From NCBI RefSeq assembly GCF_964340395.1, contig NC_135564.1:19147319-19211318 (forward strand): a DNA stretch of 64,000 nucleotides, written 5' to 3'. Positions 1-14,545 of this stretch are shown here, in pieces (position 1 is the stretch's first letter; each line of letters opens with the position of its first letter). This DNA comes from Glandiceps talaboti. Lineage: Eukaryota > Hemichordata > Enteropneusta > Spengelidae. The translations under genes were made by a program, and so were the position numbers. Below the pieces are notes generated by a model that was not told where the DNA came from, searched no databases, and worked only from the letters and a program-made list of their open reading frames with translations.

Positions 1-400
1 GTCTATACAGCAACAAAAACCAGCAAGGCTCCAACCAAGATTTTCGGTCGTCAGCCGGCGAAGCAAAAGTGATCCGTTCCACGAGGACGGGTTCTCAGAC
101 CTTTGTATAGTGCCCTATCCACCACCAACCACCTGTACTCTAATATGATGATAATAACCACCAACCATCCTATTACATTTACGTGAACGGGACTAAGGGT
201 CAGGCTAGTATCCTTTACAAAATTCACCTTGTGATACCCTCCGAGAACGTCCGCATTTTCTCGTGTAGCCCTGTTACTAAACCTGTTGCACGTATACATT
301 GTCATGTCAATGTACACATTCTATATGACAACCATTGTCGGCACAAGTCTTTGTAGTGAAGTGGTTATAGAGCATCTCTTTGGATAGATAGGTACAGAAC

Positions 401-786
401 TAGCTGCAATAATTGTAGCGTTTGCTGTGATTTTGAGGGCCTTTTCGTCTGTTTTTGTGCCTTTTTTCGTGCCGATGTTTAACCCAAATAAAAGCTACAA
501 TTCCTGTAACGCAAATAGACGAGACCACATTGAAAACGTGAGCGAGATGTCAGCGTACTACACATTTCAAATTGCTGCATGCATTACCTCATTTATTTAG
601 CATAAATTTAGCATAAAAATCCGCCCAACTTTTCGATTCAGATCTGAATCGCTTCTGTCTATTTGCGTTTGCGTTACAGGAATTGTAGCGTTTGATTCGA
701 GTTAAACATCGGAACGTAAAAAGGCACAAAACGGACGAAAAAGCCCTCAAAATCACAGCAATTGCTACAATTATTGCAGCTAGTAC
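401..786. repeat. Inverted repeat pair with conserved hydrophobic reading frame
   Basis: Sequence at 401-526 recurs, reverse-complemented, at 655-786. Both arms read LAAIIVA(F/I)AVILRAFSSV in the same frame (plus strand left, minus strand right) and KR/KS-YNSCNAN further on. It could be a duplicated transmembrane exon or a foldback element. Confidence 0.5.
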
Positions 787-987
787 ATAACCAGAGGAAA
801 AGTTACTGTGTTCGAGACCGTATCTGTCCAAGGTATGGGTGATATTTTACACACACACCTTACAGAATGACAGCTGCAGAATTAAGCGCGGTAGCACATG
901 GTCTTAGGCAGGCCAGCACATTTTGGTGACATTGTAACAGTTGATAAGGTGGGGACAGTGCCATAGAAATGTTTAACAAGCTGAAAA

Positions 988-3046
988 CAGTTTCATCCAT
1001 GGGTGATTGGTATGTGAACACTTTAAAGTGTCCATTAAATATAAATTGAGAGCATGGTTGAAACAATGGGGACTGGTGGAGAGGAGTATAACTGATAGTT
1101 GAAGGGGTGAACTCCATTTATGGTAATTTTTTTCAATTTTAACAAATTTGTTTTTGTTCATGTGTGATTTCTCATCTCAGAAAAGGCCAACATTTATTCT
1201 GAAAGATGACTAGGTGAAAACATGAATTAAACTTAACTTAATTGTTTTTGTTATTTTCTAAACGTTTCTAAAATTTACACATTTCTCAAAGGCCCACTGA
1301 TAGTTTGCTGTTTCTTATCTCGCCAAAAATTGTCCAGTTTGAAGAAAGACAGTGTCGAAAAAATTGAATTAAATTTAACTTAGGGTCGCAAGGGCCTAGT
1401 GCCGCCGGAAATACTGTAACAAATTGTGTTACTCTAATAACTGCACTTAATACACGGTACAAGGGATCGCTTGGACGTACGGGAATTAACTCAAACTACA
1501 TACAGTGTTCATGGTTAACTTTGATCATTTTAGAAGTAGCCTCGGAACAGATCGAAGCTCCTAGTCTAGGCCTAGCTGTTGCCTTCAGCTCGCTCGCTTC
1601 TAAAGTGAATCGATCCATCTTTATTCAACGTTAAATTCTTATAAACATAAAATATACAATACTCAAATGATTGGATGATAAAATAATCAGCACCAGAAAT
1701 GAATAAACGGAAGTATTGCCATCGCCTTAATTCAATGCAAATGATAATGACAAATATGAAAACGAGCTTAACAATGTGATCACGTCATTGTTCTTTCAGC
1801 TGCCTGTAATTAGTTATCATTTGACATCCATGATATTTTAATGTTGTCATCTCAGAAGAATACTATTCGCGATATGCAAACATTTGTTCTAAGTATTAAT
1901 TCATGACAGTTGAGCCTTCACTGTGACTTAGTGTCATTTCAAAACTTTGCGAATATCAGAAAGTTGTACTTGTCATCGGTAACACTATCACCTGCTCCCA
2001 AAGTCTGACATCCACTGGCACTGCAGACATTAAAATATTCAAAATAATGGCCTTTCATAAATGAAATTCTTTTATAATCTTGTAAATCGATACAAAAGGA
2101 GAAAAGTGAAAACTAAGAAATTAAACTTGGAATAGTAATGAACGTGTGCTCATTTCTTGATCAACAGTCTGGTTTCGAGATAGTCAGTTTACTTTCAAAA
2201 AAATGGAATTGCAGCGAATATCTTTTTCAACATTGACGATAATTCGAGTGGTTATTCAAGAAGTACCTTTCAAGTCTTCTATTATACAGCGTCTGGCCAG
2301 ACTATCCATTCACTCAAGCAGGCATACTTGTCTTTTTTCCAGATGAAAATAAACACCTTTTGAATTTCGACTGGCAAAATCAATCACATAGGTACTCTTC
2401 AGTGACACATCAAAATCATGAAGGATGTGACAATTTCATTAAACAGGTGATATCATTAAAACAATAAAATGAAATAAAATAAAAAACAACTTCTAAAGTG
2501 AATCGATCCATCTTTATTCCGACATTAAATTCTTATAAACATAAAATATACAATATTCAAATGATAGGATGATAAAATCATTAGCACCATAAATGAATAA
2601 ACGGACGTGTTGTTTTTGTTGCCTTAATTTAATGCAAATTATATTGACAAATATGAAAACTAGCTAAACAATGTGATCACGTCATTGCTCTTTCAGCTGC
2701 CTGTAATTAGTTATTATTTGACGATCGATGATCTTTTAATAACTTAATGTTGTCATCTCAGATGAATACTATTCTCAATATGCAAACATTTGTTCTAAGT
2801 ATTAATTCATGACAGCTGAGAGTTCACTGTGACCTCGCGTCACGTCAAAACTTGGCGAATATCAGAAATTTTTACTTACTCAAAATGGCATTTTTGGTTT
2901 TAGGCCCTTATGAATGATTATTATGACTAAGTATGCGGACAGTTTCATCGTATAAAAGTGTCCCGTTAATTGAAAAAGCATCCGGTAAATGAAATTGAGA
3001 GCACGGCTGAAAGAATGGGGACGATCGGAGAGGAGTATAACTTATT
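988..3046 (+). repeat. Two interleaved direct-repeat families (order A-B-B'-A')
   Basis: A at 988-1097 and A' at 2942-3046 share gtttcatc...attgagagca...gaggagtataac. B at 1597-1965 and B' at 2489-2878 share a 370-bp block starting ttctaaagtgaatcgatcca. No exon was recognised in 1-3200 apart from these. Confidence 0.6.
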
Positions 3047-3200
3047 TTAAAGCAATAATTACAATAGAATGTTTCGTCTGTAAAACGCAATTAAGGTGGA
3101 CATAAATATTCGAGGTTAGTTAGAACATAATTTAAATTAGAGGCATTTCCCAGTTGTTTAGATTTGTTACGTAGATGTATTATAACTTCTTTTTCATCAG

Positions 3201-5642
<2,442 letters not shown>

Positions 5643-7473
5643 CGTCGATAATATTACTGTTTTTGTTTTATTTAAAGTAATTAACAATCATTGATTTCCA
5701 TCATGTAATATAACGTAGTCGTTTACCAACTGCTATTGTGACGCATTAGATTAGAAGTTTTGACATGGATGTGACTAAAAGTGAACACTTTCATACCCGT
5801 CTTTTTCAGCGGACCGCAGTACAGCCACTTAACATGGATCGCAAACACCCAAGTATTTAGGAGTGAAGAACCAGAACGAGTATACCAGACTGAAAATTAA
5901 TATTCGACAACAACAACAACAACAACAGCAACAACAACAACAACAGCAACAACAACAACAACAACACACACACACACACGCACGCACGCACACAACAAAC
6001 ACACACACAACAAACAAACATACATACATACATACATACATACATGCATACATACACACATACATACATACATGCATATATACTACATTTTACGTGAACA
6101 AATTACAATTGCATGTGCTTGTAATGTGATTCAAACTGAAAGGTTTTATCTATTGTAACATATATTTGTCCGTTCATTTAAAGTATACACTAAGCACTAA
6201 ATGTTTTATTTTCTCATTGAGAAAAGTACCAAGGGGCTTAAAGAGTGTAAATACAGAGAATGGAAGGATACAATAGGTGGTATCCTCCTCTCACAGTAGA
6301 TAATTGTGAAATATTAGTTATTCAGGAGTCAGTTTATGACATCAAAACAATAGAACACGCTGATCTTGTTGTTGACATTATACTTGTGATAACAATTATC
6401 TGTAGGGTGATTACCACTCCAAATGATGCTTTCCAAAATGCCCCCACTTCAAATCTTATTTAGCCCAATGTTTGAGCTGCATGCTGAAAGCTGTGTATTT
6501 GCTCTAGTGTGCAAATATGTACTATAAACGTGTTGATGACTTTATAGAGAAGTTATTATTTAGTTTGACTTTGCTCAATGATCAATTCCATAATATGAAG
6601 CTGAATACAAACCGGCGGTGTGTTATTGGAATTAATATTCCCCATGAATTGTCACATTGAATTGGGAAGTTGTGAATTTATATGCCACCTGTCGCCAAAT
6701 AATCTGTATCACGTGATCACTGCAATTCTCTTGTTAACTATTCTCAGAAAGAATCAGAAATTGAGTTATAATACAGTAATTGTATTGGTAAATTTAGTGT
6801 CTTTTATACAAAAAGCAAAACACCATTGTTGTATACATTGTAACAACCTTCACGGAGTCCTATATATCAAGCATATAACATATATACGTTTACATGTGTG
6901 TAACTTTAAATACTGTTTATGCGTTTGAATAAATACTCAAAATATAATAAATATATCCGGACTTTACCAGATTGACATCGATGAGTGTATGTTTGATAGC
7001 TGATATGAACGACAAATAACTCGACTTGAATTCTATTTGGCCAAATGGTGACAAAAAAACCTTACGAAAATATTAACATGTAATGAAAAGTTTGACTTTA
7101 CACTTGCTATTGGTATTTCCCCTGTTATGCAATGGCGTTGTTGATACATTGCATATGCATTGTATTGAAGGTGGTATTGGGTTTTGTATATAAATGGGTG
7201 AATGTATATTTGTCTTTTTACAAGACTGGACGTCTCTTCATATTACTATTTTAAAGAACCATGTGCAATTGTCGCCAGTATAATAGGTTAGATTCCTGCT
7301 AGTCGAAGAACATCAGAATTAAAATCTTTGCCCAAGCTCACACAAATTTTTTGTCACAATATTTATTGAAAACTTTCTGTATTCGGACTGTTGACAGGAA
7401 TTTGAAGTATTGGTACCGCCATGGCTAATATGAAGTTTGTTTGTTTGTTTGTTTGTTTGTTTGTTTGTTTGTT

Positions 7474-7518
<45 letters not shown>

Positions 7519-7949
7519 TTCCATGTGTGTTATCAGGAAAACAATTGCAGTAAACTTGGGTAATGTTATTATTTTGAGTGTTGAATGCTAATTGAAGATG
7601 AAAGAATCAGATCAATGATATGCAAAGAAAGGAAACAAAGGGGGATTCTTTGTCATGTAAACAGGTGTAAAACGTTTATGGCATTCCTATGGATGAAATA
7701 CGTTCTAGAAATATCTGTAGGGTTATTTAGATTTAACGGGTAATTCACTACCTTTCACTGATGTTATGATATTACCATAGTAATCCTGGAAGAAGACCGA
7801 TTAAAATGTTTGACTTAATCACATCATGCAATTCGACTGGCAACATCCCAAATTAATTTTCACAAATCAAATACTTAGACCACAACCAAATGATTAAAAT
7901 CTGGCCAAATTGAAGGGATTATTACGGTGCTTTACAATGGTGGCAGTGG

Positions 7950-8160
7950 TGTGGTGTGGTGTGGTATCATTAGGATTTGGAACCGGTGGCAGTGGTGGGA
8001 TCAGGACAAAACAAAATGATACAAATTAGATAAAAATGAGTCAAAATAAATCCCCTCATTTCAAATTTCTAAAATATGGCCCTCCCTCATGTACCGATTT
8101 GTAAAAAGTGACCCCCTCAATTCCCCCAGTCCTCCCCCTTGTAATTAATGAAGGCTCCCT
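7950..8160 (+). repeat. Dispersed repeat with G/C-rich ends (unit 1 copy)
   Basis: tttggaaccggtggcagtgg ... ccctcaattcccccagtcct. Also at about 14975-15185 and 22010-22215 in the other units and, inverted and diverged, at 25745-25935. A similar GGGGG/TCACATTTT stretch occurs at 45620-45715. Confidence 0.6.
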
Positions 8161-10487
8161 TATCCTTTGGTCTGCAATACAACATACTGTCCCTATAACT
8201 CATTGTCACAGCTATACTCTAAATAACAACACAACACAACACTCTAAATTTAATAACAAAACACGTTTCTTACTAAATCTAATGGAAACTAAATCCGACG
8301 ACTTCGAAATGCTGTTTGTTAAGGAAGAGACATTAAAGACAGTTTTTAAACGCTTGAATAACTAATTATTGGTCTTTCGGCATATTGCTAATTGCTCTCC
8401 CTGCATGTGGATCAGTCCGAATGGAAGAGTTTCCAACCTAAGCACAACAACCACACAATGGACTGTTACTAAAATGACATAAAATTGGCAAACTGCCTGA
8501 TAATATTACGTGTTCTTTTTATTTCGGCGAACGTATAGCAACCAGTTGTTTGGATATAGCTAGTCATGCATGGTCAATCTCCATGATTCTTTTCTACTGT
8601 GATAGTCCCAGTTTATAAATGTACTTAAAATTGAAGACTATTACAAATGTATTCTGAACTCAAAATGTGAAAGTAGGATGGAGGGTGTAGGGTAGGATTT
8701 CGTCAACACAAGTGATCCTGAGAGGACAAAAAGAAACAGCTATAACACTACTCAAATATTGGTAGTCACGCATGAAAATCCCCTGGAATTTTGTTGTCTA
8801 GTGTAAAAGTACACCAATGTCTTCAACTCACAAAGTTAATTAAACTTGCTTTATTGATATCCGTTTTCACAGCAAGCCCTACAGATCTCCCAATTTAATG
8901 TTTTATTATTGTTATCACCACAATGTAAAGTGAATGCTTTATTGATATCAGGTTTCTCGGCTACCGCTACAGGTGTTACCTTTTCATCTTAGTACCCCCA
9001 CGATGTAACTAAAGTAAAAACGATTTTACAAATGTATTCTGAAATCAAAGTTCCTCTTTCTAAATGTTTGTCATTGTGTTTCACGTCTTGACAACAGAGG
9101 TGTAGATTCTTACATGTCATCTATCTTGTAGATTGGGACTAATGTCATAAATTTAAAGGTAGGAATAAAGCTGCAATGAAAGAAGTGATAATATCGGTGA
9201 CACTTTGATTTCGGTCATTACATTACAGTAGTATATATGATAATTCAAGGCATTTGGTAAATTGTAAGAGTACAATATTATGATTTACGTGCATATGTAC
9301 CATATGAGGTGCTACCTTTGTGTCATGTTTGAAAAAAATCGGATTCTGTACATCTGAGAAATGGCGTATTACGAGCGGACCGATAGAGGCCGTTGTAATA
9401 GGCTAAAAATCAAAGTACAAACAGCGTTTCTCAGTATTGGGATGTTAAGGAGCACTATTTGTTTTTGATATACTTCTGTTCCTTTTTGTTCCTTTTTGTA
9501 ACATCTTGTGGGAGTGAGATTTTTTGAAAATCCTGTCTGTGTATTACAGCTTTTAAGTGATTTTAAGGATTATGTTTGAAAGAAATAGGATTCTGCACGT
9601 CTGGACGGACGGACAGACAGAGGCCATGATTGTAATAGGCTGAAAATCAAAATACGAACAGCGTTTCACAGTATTGTACTGGCACCATTCCTTTTTGATA
9701 CTTTTGTTACTTTTTGTTACATTTTTTTACGTCTTATTTGACTGAGATTTTTAAAAAATCGGATTAGCGAGAAGATCAAATGGAAACAAAATCAACAAAC
9801 TAAATCTGTTTTCTGTTTTCGAACATTCCCTCATTAGCGAATAAAATAGGAAAGACCATGAACATTCTGTGGTATATGTAGGGAGTTAGAAGGTTGGCAA
9901 TTACTTACAATGTTGGCCAAGTTATTGGCTCGCAGATATGTTGGAAACTAGTGGCAGTGAGATGAAACGTAAGTTTTCTTCAACCGCAGTTGGAGGGATA
10001 CTAAGAGCAACTAATACAATATCCTCAAATTATTTATGGTAGTTTGATCAAAAAGGTTTAACAATCTGACGTAACATAGTAGTGTTTGAGATGACAAAAC
10101 TGCCCATTACATTTTCGTATTCTGAGACCGTAGGGATGGAATTCAACAAGTAACAGAGACGTAGAACAGATGGTAATATAGTCTAGACCTGTTTTGACCA
10201 TTCCCTAAATGTAGCGACTATATTGTTTATAATGTTGTGGTGGGGGCGGGATTTGCTGGAAGGTTTGTTGTATTTAGCTAGTGGGAGGGAGGGTGTAGGG
10301 TAGGATTTCGTCAACACAAGTGATCGTGAGAGGACAAAAAGAAACATTACAGCTTTTAAGTGATTTTAAGAATTATGTTTGAAAGAAATAGGATTCTGCA
10401 CGTCTGGACGGACTGACAGACAGAGGCCATGATTGTAATAGGCTGAAAATCAAAATACGAACAGCGTTTCACTGTATTGTACTGCAG

Positions 10488-10520
10488 TTTGCATTGTCTC
10501 TGTTCAAAGATGAGGCATGA
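10488..10520 (+). CDS. Duplicated terminal exon of gene 1, copy 2
   Basis: A 33-base copy of the terminal exon, encoding FALSLFKDEA and TGA, still preceded by an AG acceptor (tactgcag) although the upstream sequence differs because the duplication junction falls here. Two residues differ from copy 1 and the frame is intact. It could serve as an alternative last exon or be unused; transcripts would decide. Confidence 0.35.
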   Translation, partial: FALSLFKDEA

Positions 10521-10766
10521 TGTCGATAATATTACTGTTTTTGTTTTATTTAAAGTAATTAACAATCATCGATTTCCATCATGTAACATAACATAGTCGT
10601 TTACCAACTTCTATTGTGACGCATTAGATTAAGAGTTTTGACATGGATGTGACTAAGGACCGCAGTACAGCCACTTAACATGGATCGCAAACACCCAAGT
10701 ATTTAGGAGTGAAGAACCAGAACGAGTATACTGAAAAGCTAACCAGACTGAAAATTAATATTCGAC

Positions 10767-10815
<49 letters not shown>

Positions 10816-10864
10816 CAAACAAACAAACAAACAAACAAACATACATACATACATACGTACATAC

Positions 10865-12895
10865 ATATATATATACATAGAAATGCATATGGAACTTATA
10901 AATCAGTCCGTATAAATAGATGAAAAATCCGACGTTTCGAATAAATATTCTTTTTCAATGGAAAAATCGCCGAGATACAGAAATGTTAGGTTAGGTTAAA
11001 ACCTGAACATAACTGAATGAAATGGAACAAAACCGCGCGTGATATATAAATGGTTATAGTGGGAAAAGTTCTAATATTCGCACGCACCAAATAGAACCCA
11101 ATAGAATACGCCTGAAATTTTAAAAATACCCTGATTAGATTGGGAATGACGAGAATAATCTATTAATTCCAAGGGGTTCCAGCGTTCCAAGACGGAAAAA
11201 GATTTCTTCTTCCTTTAACCTCAATGCTTTCTCATTACCAGAAACCTTACAAATTCCTGAAATGGACATATCTGATACACTGTGATCGTTGGTAATAACA
11301 TTTTATTAAGTAAAAAAATTGACAAATTTATCCAGCAATTTCTAAGTAGTGCAATGGAACATAGGAAAACATGTTTAACCTGATGGAGAATTGTAATTTT
11401 TTATCTCTTTCTTTATCTCTTATTATTTCTTTGAAGTTATTATTTGCTATTTTAACATGATATTTAAATTTTTTTGTAGGTATTTGATTCTATGTAAATG
11501 CTGCTCCTAATGTTTTTAGTGAGCCCCTGATATAAAAGGGATGCAGAAAATAAATAAATAAATAAATAAATAAAATGCATAGATACGGGATAGTAACGAT
11601 TCTTTTGTCTGGTCAGGCGGAGATGTTCCACGAAACGATCACCAAGACAACGTACAGTTGAACCTATATATAAAAAACACAGTTTTGACATGTAATGCAA
11701 TACACTACATTAGTACTAATACAAGTAAATCTACTTGTAACAGGCACACTGTTCTTAGGGCCAAAAACATGATTATTATTAATAATGAAACGACATGTAC
11801 CACATAGAGTACGATCGCATGGAAATGAACCAGCATTAACTTCCAATTCACGTTGTTCTGTACGTACCACCATATCTCTAAGACTGGTATGATGACACCA
11901 AGCTGTTAATGGTACTTCAGGAAACAATGAATTGGTAACCCTATTAGAACGTAAGATATTAAAATGCTTGTATATAATGTTTTTAACTCTAGTGGAAAAG
12001 GGATAGTATGTAAGAGCTAGTATGGGACGATCGTTGGTACTCTCGTTGGTGGAAGTACGTGCAAAATTCAGCAGACCTTTCTCTGAAATCCAAATCACTA
12101 CTACAAATACGACGTAAACGAAGTAATTGTGAATAGGGAATGGAATCTTTACACTTATTAGGATGTGATGAACCATACTGCAAATATGAATGTGAATCAG
12201 TAGATTTAGTATAAATAGATGTAGCTATATCATCACCATCAATCCTAAGGGAGATGTCAAGGAAATTGATAGTTAGTTCTGAAATATCATAAGTATACTG
12301 AATAGCAGGATTAAAATTACATATGTAATTAATAAACTGCATAAGGTCCCCAAGTTTGAGTGATTCTGCACCAACGCCGTCATCAATAAATCGTTTATAT
12401 AGATTAGGTAAGATCCCTTGATACGAGCTGAAAATAAGGTGTTCTTGATAAGACATAAATAAACAAGCATAACTAGGTCCAATACAACTTCCCATAGCAA
12501 CGCCGCGTTACTGCACAAAATACCTGTCATTAAAGGTAAAATAATTACAGGTAAGAACAAGTTGGGCCAATCTAAGAAGTACGTGGGTAGGAGGGTCAAG
12601 TACAAGTCTTAAATTAAGATAGTGTTTAATTGCAACTAAACCTTCATAATGGAAGTATACAAGGACTTAACGTCCATAGAAAAAAGGTATCTTGGCTTAC
12701 CTTGTTGGAATTGGAAGCCATTAAGTACTTTAAGAGCATAGTTCGTATCTTTAATGTAGGTAGGCTGAGATGCCACAATAGGTCGTAAAAGGGCAAATAA
12801 ATAACGCGCGATGTGTTCCGTAGAGCAGTTACAAGCTGAGACGATGGGCCTACCAGGAATATTAACCTTATGTATCATGGGTAGTAAATAACATA
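10865..12895 (-). mobile_element. Penelope-like retroelement, 5'-truncated, unit 2 copy
   Basis: Lies between two halves of a CA/CATA microsatellite; unit 1 has the uninterrupted microsatellite. Read on the minus strand it contains RT motifs, a CxxxxCGTC linker and a GIY-YIG-type C terminus, then an untranslated tail containing gaaacgtcgga, a motif common at Penelope-like element ends. The N-terminal RT part is missing. Confidence 0.7.
11580..12885 (-). pseudogene. Penelope-like RT/GIY-YIG pseudogene (unit 2)
   Basis: Minus-strand fragments: MIHKVNIPGRPIVSA, DVKSLYTSI (catalytic Asp region), MGSCIGPSYACLFM, YKRFIDDG (FIDD in place of the YADD box), then a Cys linker (CDRTLCGTC) and the nuclease YIGSTVRCLGDRFVEHL. 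Broken by a 5-base deletion just after DVKSLYTSI, an in-frame TAA before RGVAMGSC and further frameshifts between RT and nuclease. The EN+ Penelope-like family uses this RT plus GIY-YIG order. Confidence 0.72.
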
Positions 12896-12902
12896 CATAC
12901 AT

Positions 12903-12937
<35 letters not shown>

Positions 12938-13016
12938 TGCACACATGCATACATACATACATACATACATACATACATACATACATACATACATACATAC
13001 ATACATACATACATAC
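12889..13016. repeat. (CATA)n/(CA)n microsatellite, unit 2
   Basis: Right-hand half of the microsatellite split by the Penelope insert; equivalents are 6000-6074 (unit 1, intact site) and 19980-20112 (unit 3). Left-hand halves are at 10767-10870 and 17825-17950. Confidence 0.9.
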
Positions 13017-14352
13017 TACATTTTACGTGAACAAATTACAATTGCATGTGCATGTAATGTGATTCAAACTGAAAGGTTTTATATGTTGTAACATATATTT
13101 GTCCGTTCATTAAAAGTATACACTAAGCACTAAATGTTTTATTTTCTCATTGAGAAAAGTGCCAAGGGGCTTAAAGAGTGTAAATACAGAGAAAATGGAA
13201 GGATACAATAGGTGGTATCCTCCTCTCACAGTAGATAATTGTGAAATATTAGTTATTCAGGAGTCAGTTTATGACATCAAAACAATAGAACACGCTGATC
13301 TTGTTGTTGACATTATACTTGTGATAACAATTATCTGTAGGGTGATTACCACTCCAAATGATGCTTTCCAAAATGCCCCCACTTCAAATCTTATTTAGCC
13401 CAATGTTTGAGCTGCATGCTGAAAGCTGTGTATTTGCTCTAGTGTGCAAATATGTACTATAAACGTGTTGATGACTTTATAGAGAAGTTATTATTTAGTT
13501 TGACTTTGCTCAATGATCAATTCCATAATATGAAGCTGAATACAAACCGGCGGTGTGTTATTGGAATTGATATTTCCCATGAATTGTCACATTGAATTGG
13601 GAAGTTGTTAATTTATATGCCACCTGTCGCCAAATAATCTGTATCACGTGATCACTACAATTCTCTTGTTAACTATTCTCAGAAAGAATCAGAAATTGAG
13701 TTATAATACAGTAATTGTAGTGGTAAATTTAGTGTCTTTTATACGAAAAGCAAAACACCATTGTTGTGTACATTGTAACAACCTTCACGTAGTCCTATAT
13801 ATCAAGTATATAACATATATACGTTTACATGTGTATAACTTTAAATACTGTTTATGCATTTGAATAAATATATCCGGACTTTACCAGATTGACATCGATG
13901 AGTGTATGTTTGATAGCTGATATGAACGACAAATAACTCGAATTGAACTCTATTTGGCCAAATGGTGACAAAAAAACCTTACGAAAATATTAACATGTAA
14001 TGAAAAGTTTGACTTTGCACTTGCTATAGGTATTTCCCCTGTTATGCAATTGGCGCTGTTGATACATTGCATATGCATTGTATTGAAGGGGTTTTGAATA
14101 TAAATGGGTGAATGTATATTGTTCTTTTTACAAGACTGGACGTCTCTTCATATTACTATTTTAAAGATTTAAAGAACCATGCGCAATTGTCGCCAGTATA
14201 ATAAGTAAGATTCCTGCTTGTCGAAGAACATTAGAATTAAAATCTTTGCCCAAGCTCTCACAAAATTATTGTCACAATATTTATTGAAAACTTTCTGTAT
14301 TCGGACTGTTGACTGGAACTTGAAGTATTGGTACCGCCATGGCTAATATGAA

Positions 14353-14453
14353 GTTTGTTTGTGTTTGTTTGTTTGTTTGTTTGTTTGTTTGTTTGTGTGT
14401 GTGTGTATGTGCGTGCTCGTGTGCTTGTGTGCGTGCGTGCGTGCGTGCGTACG

Positions 14454-14542
<89 letters not shown>
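14353..14542. repeat. Compound (TTTG)n/(GCGT)n/(GT)n microsatellite, unit 2
   Basis: Equivalent tracts at 7435-7517 (unit 1) and 21448-21600 (unit 3). Units 2 and 3 share the imperfect gtgcgtgctcgtgtgcttg interruption that unit 1 lacks, a useful marker for the origin of unit 2. Confidence 0.9.

Positions 14543-14545
<3 letters not shown>

Noticed and set aside
5863-6129. Polyglutamine frame over the CAA repeat
   Set aside because: Simple-repeat artefact; the flanking sequence has no coding character.
6260-6463. Sixty-seven-codon frame MEGYNRWYPPLTVDN... conserved in all three tandem units (also near 13195 and 20289)
   Set aside because: Identity is explained by the recent duplication; no splice context, homology or codon-level constraint is visible.
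10880-11060. Possible hammerhead ribozyme in the Penelope-like tail (minus strand gaaacgtcgga and a nearby ctgat)
   Set aside because: The CTGANGA core box is not intact and the stems could not be paired by eye.
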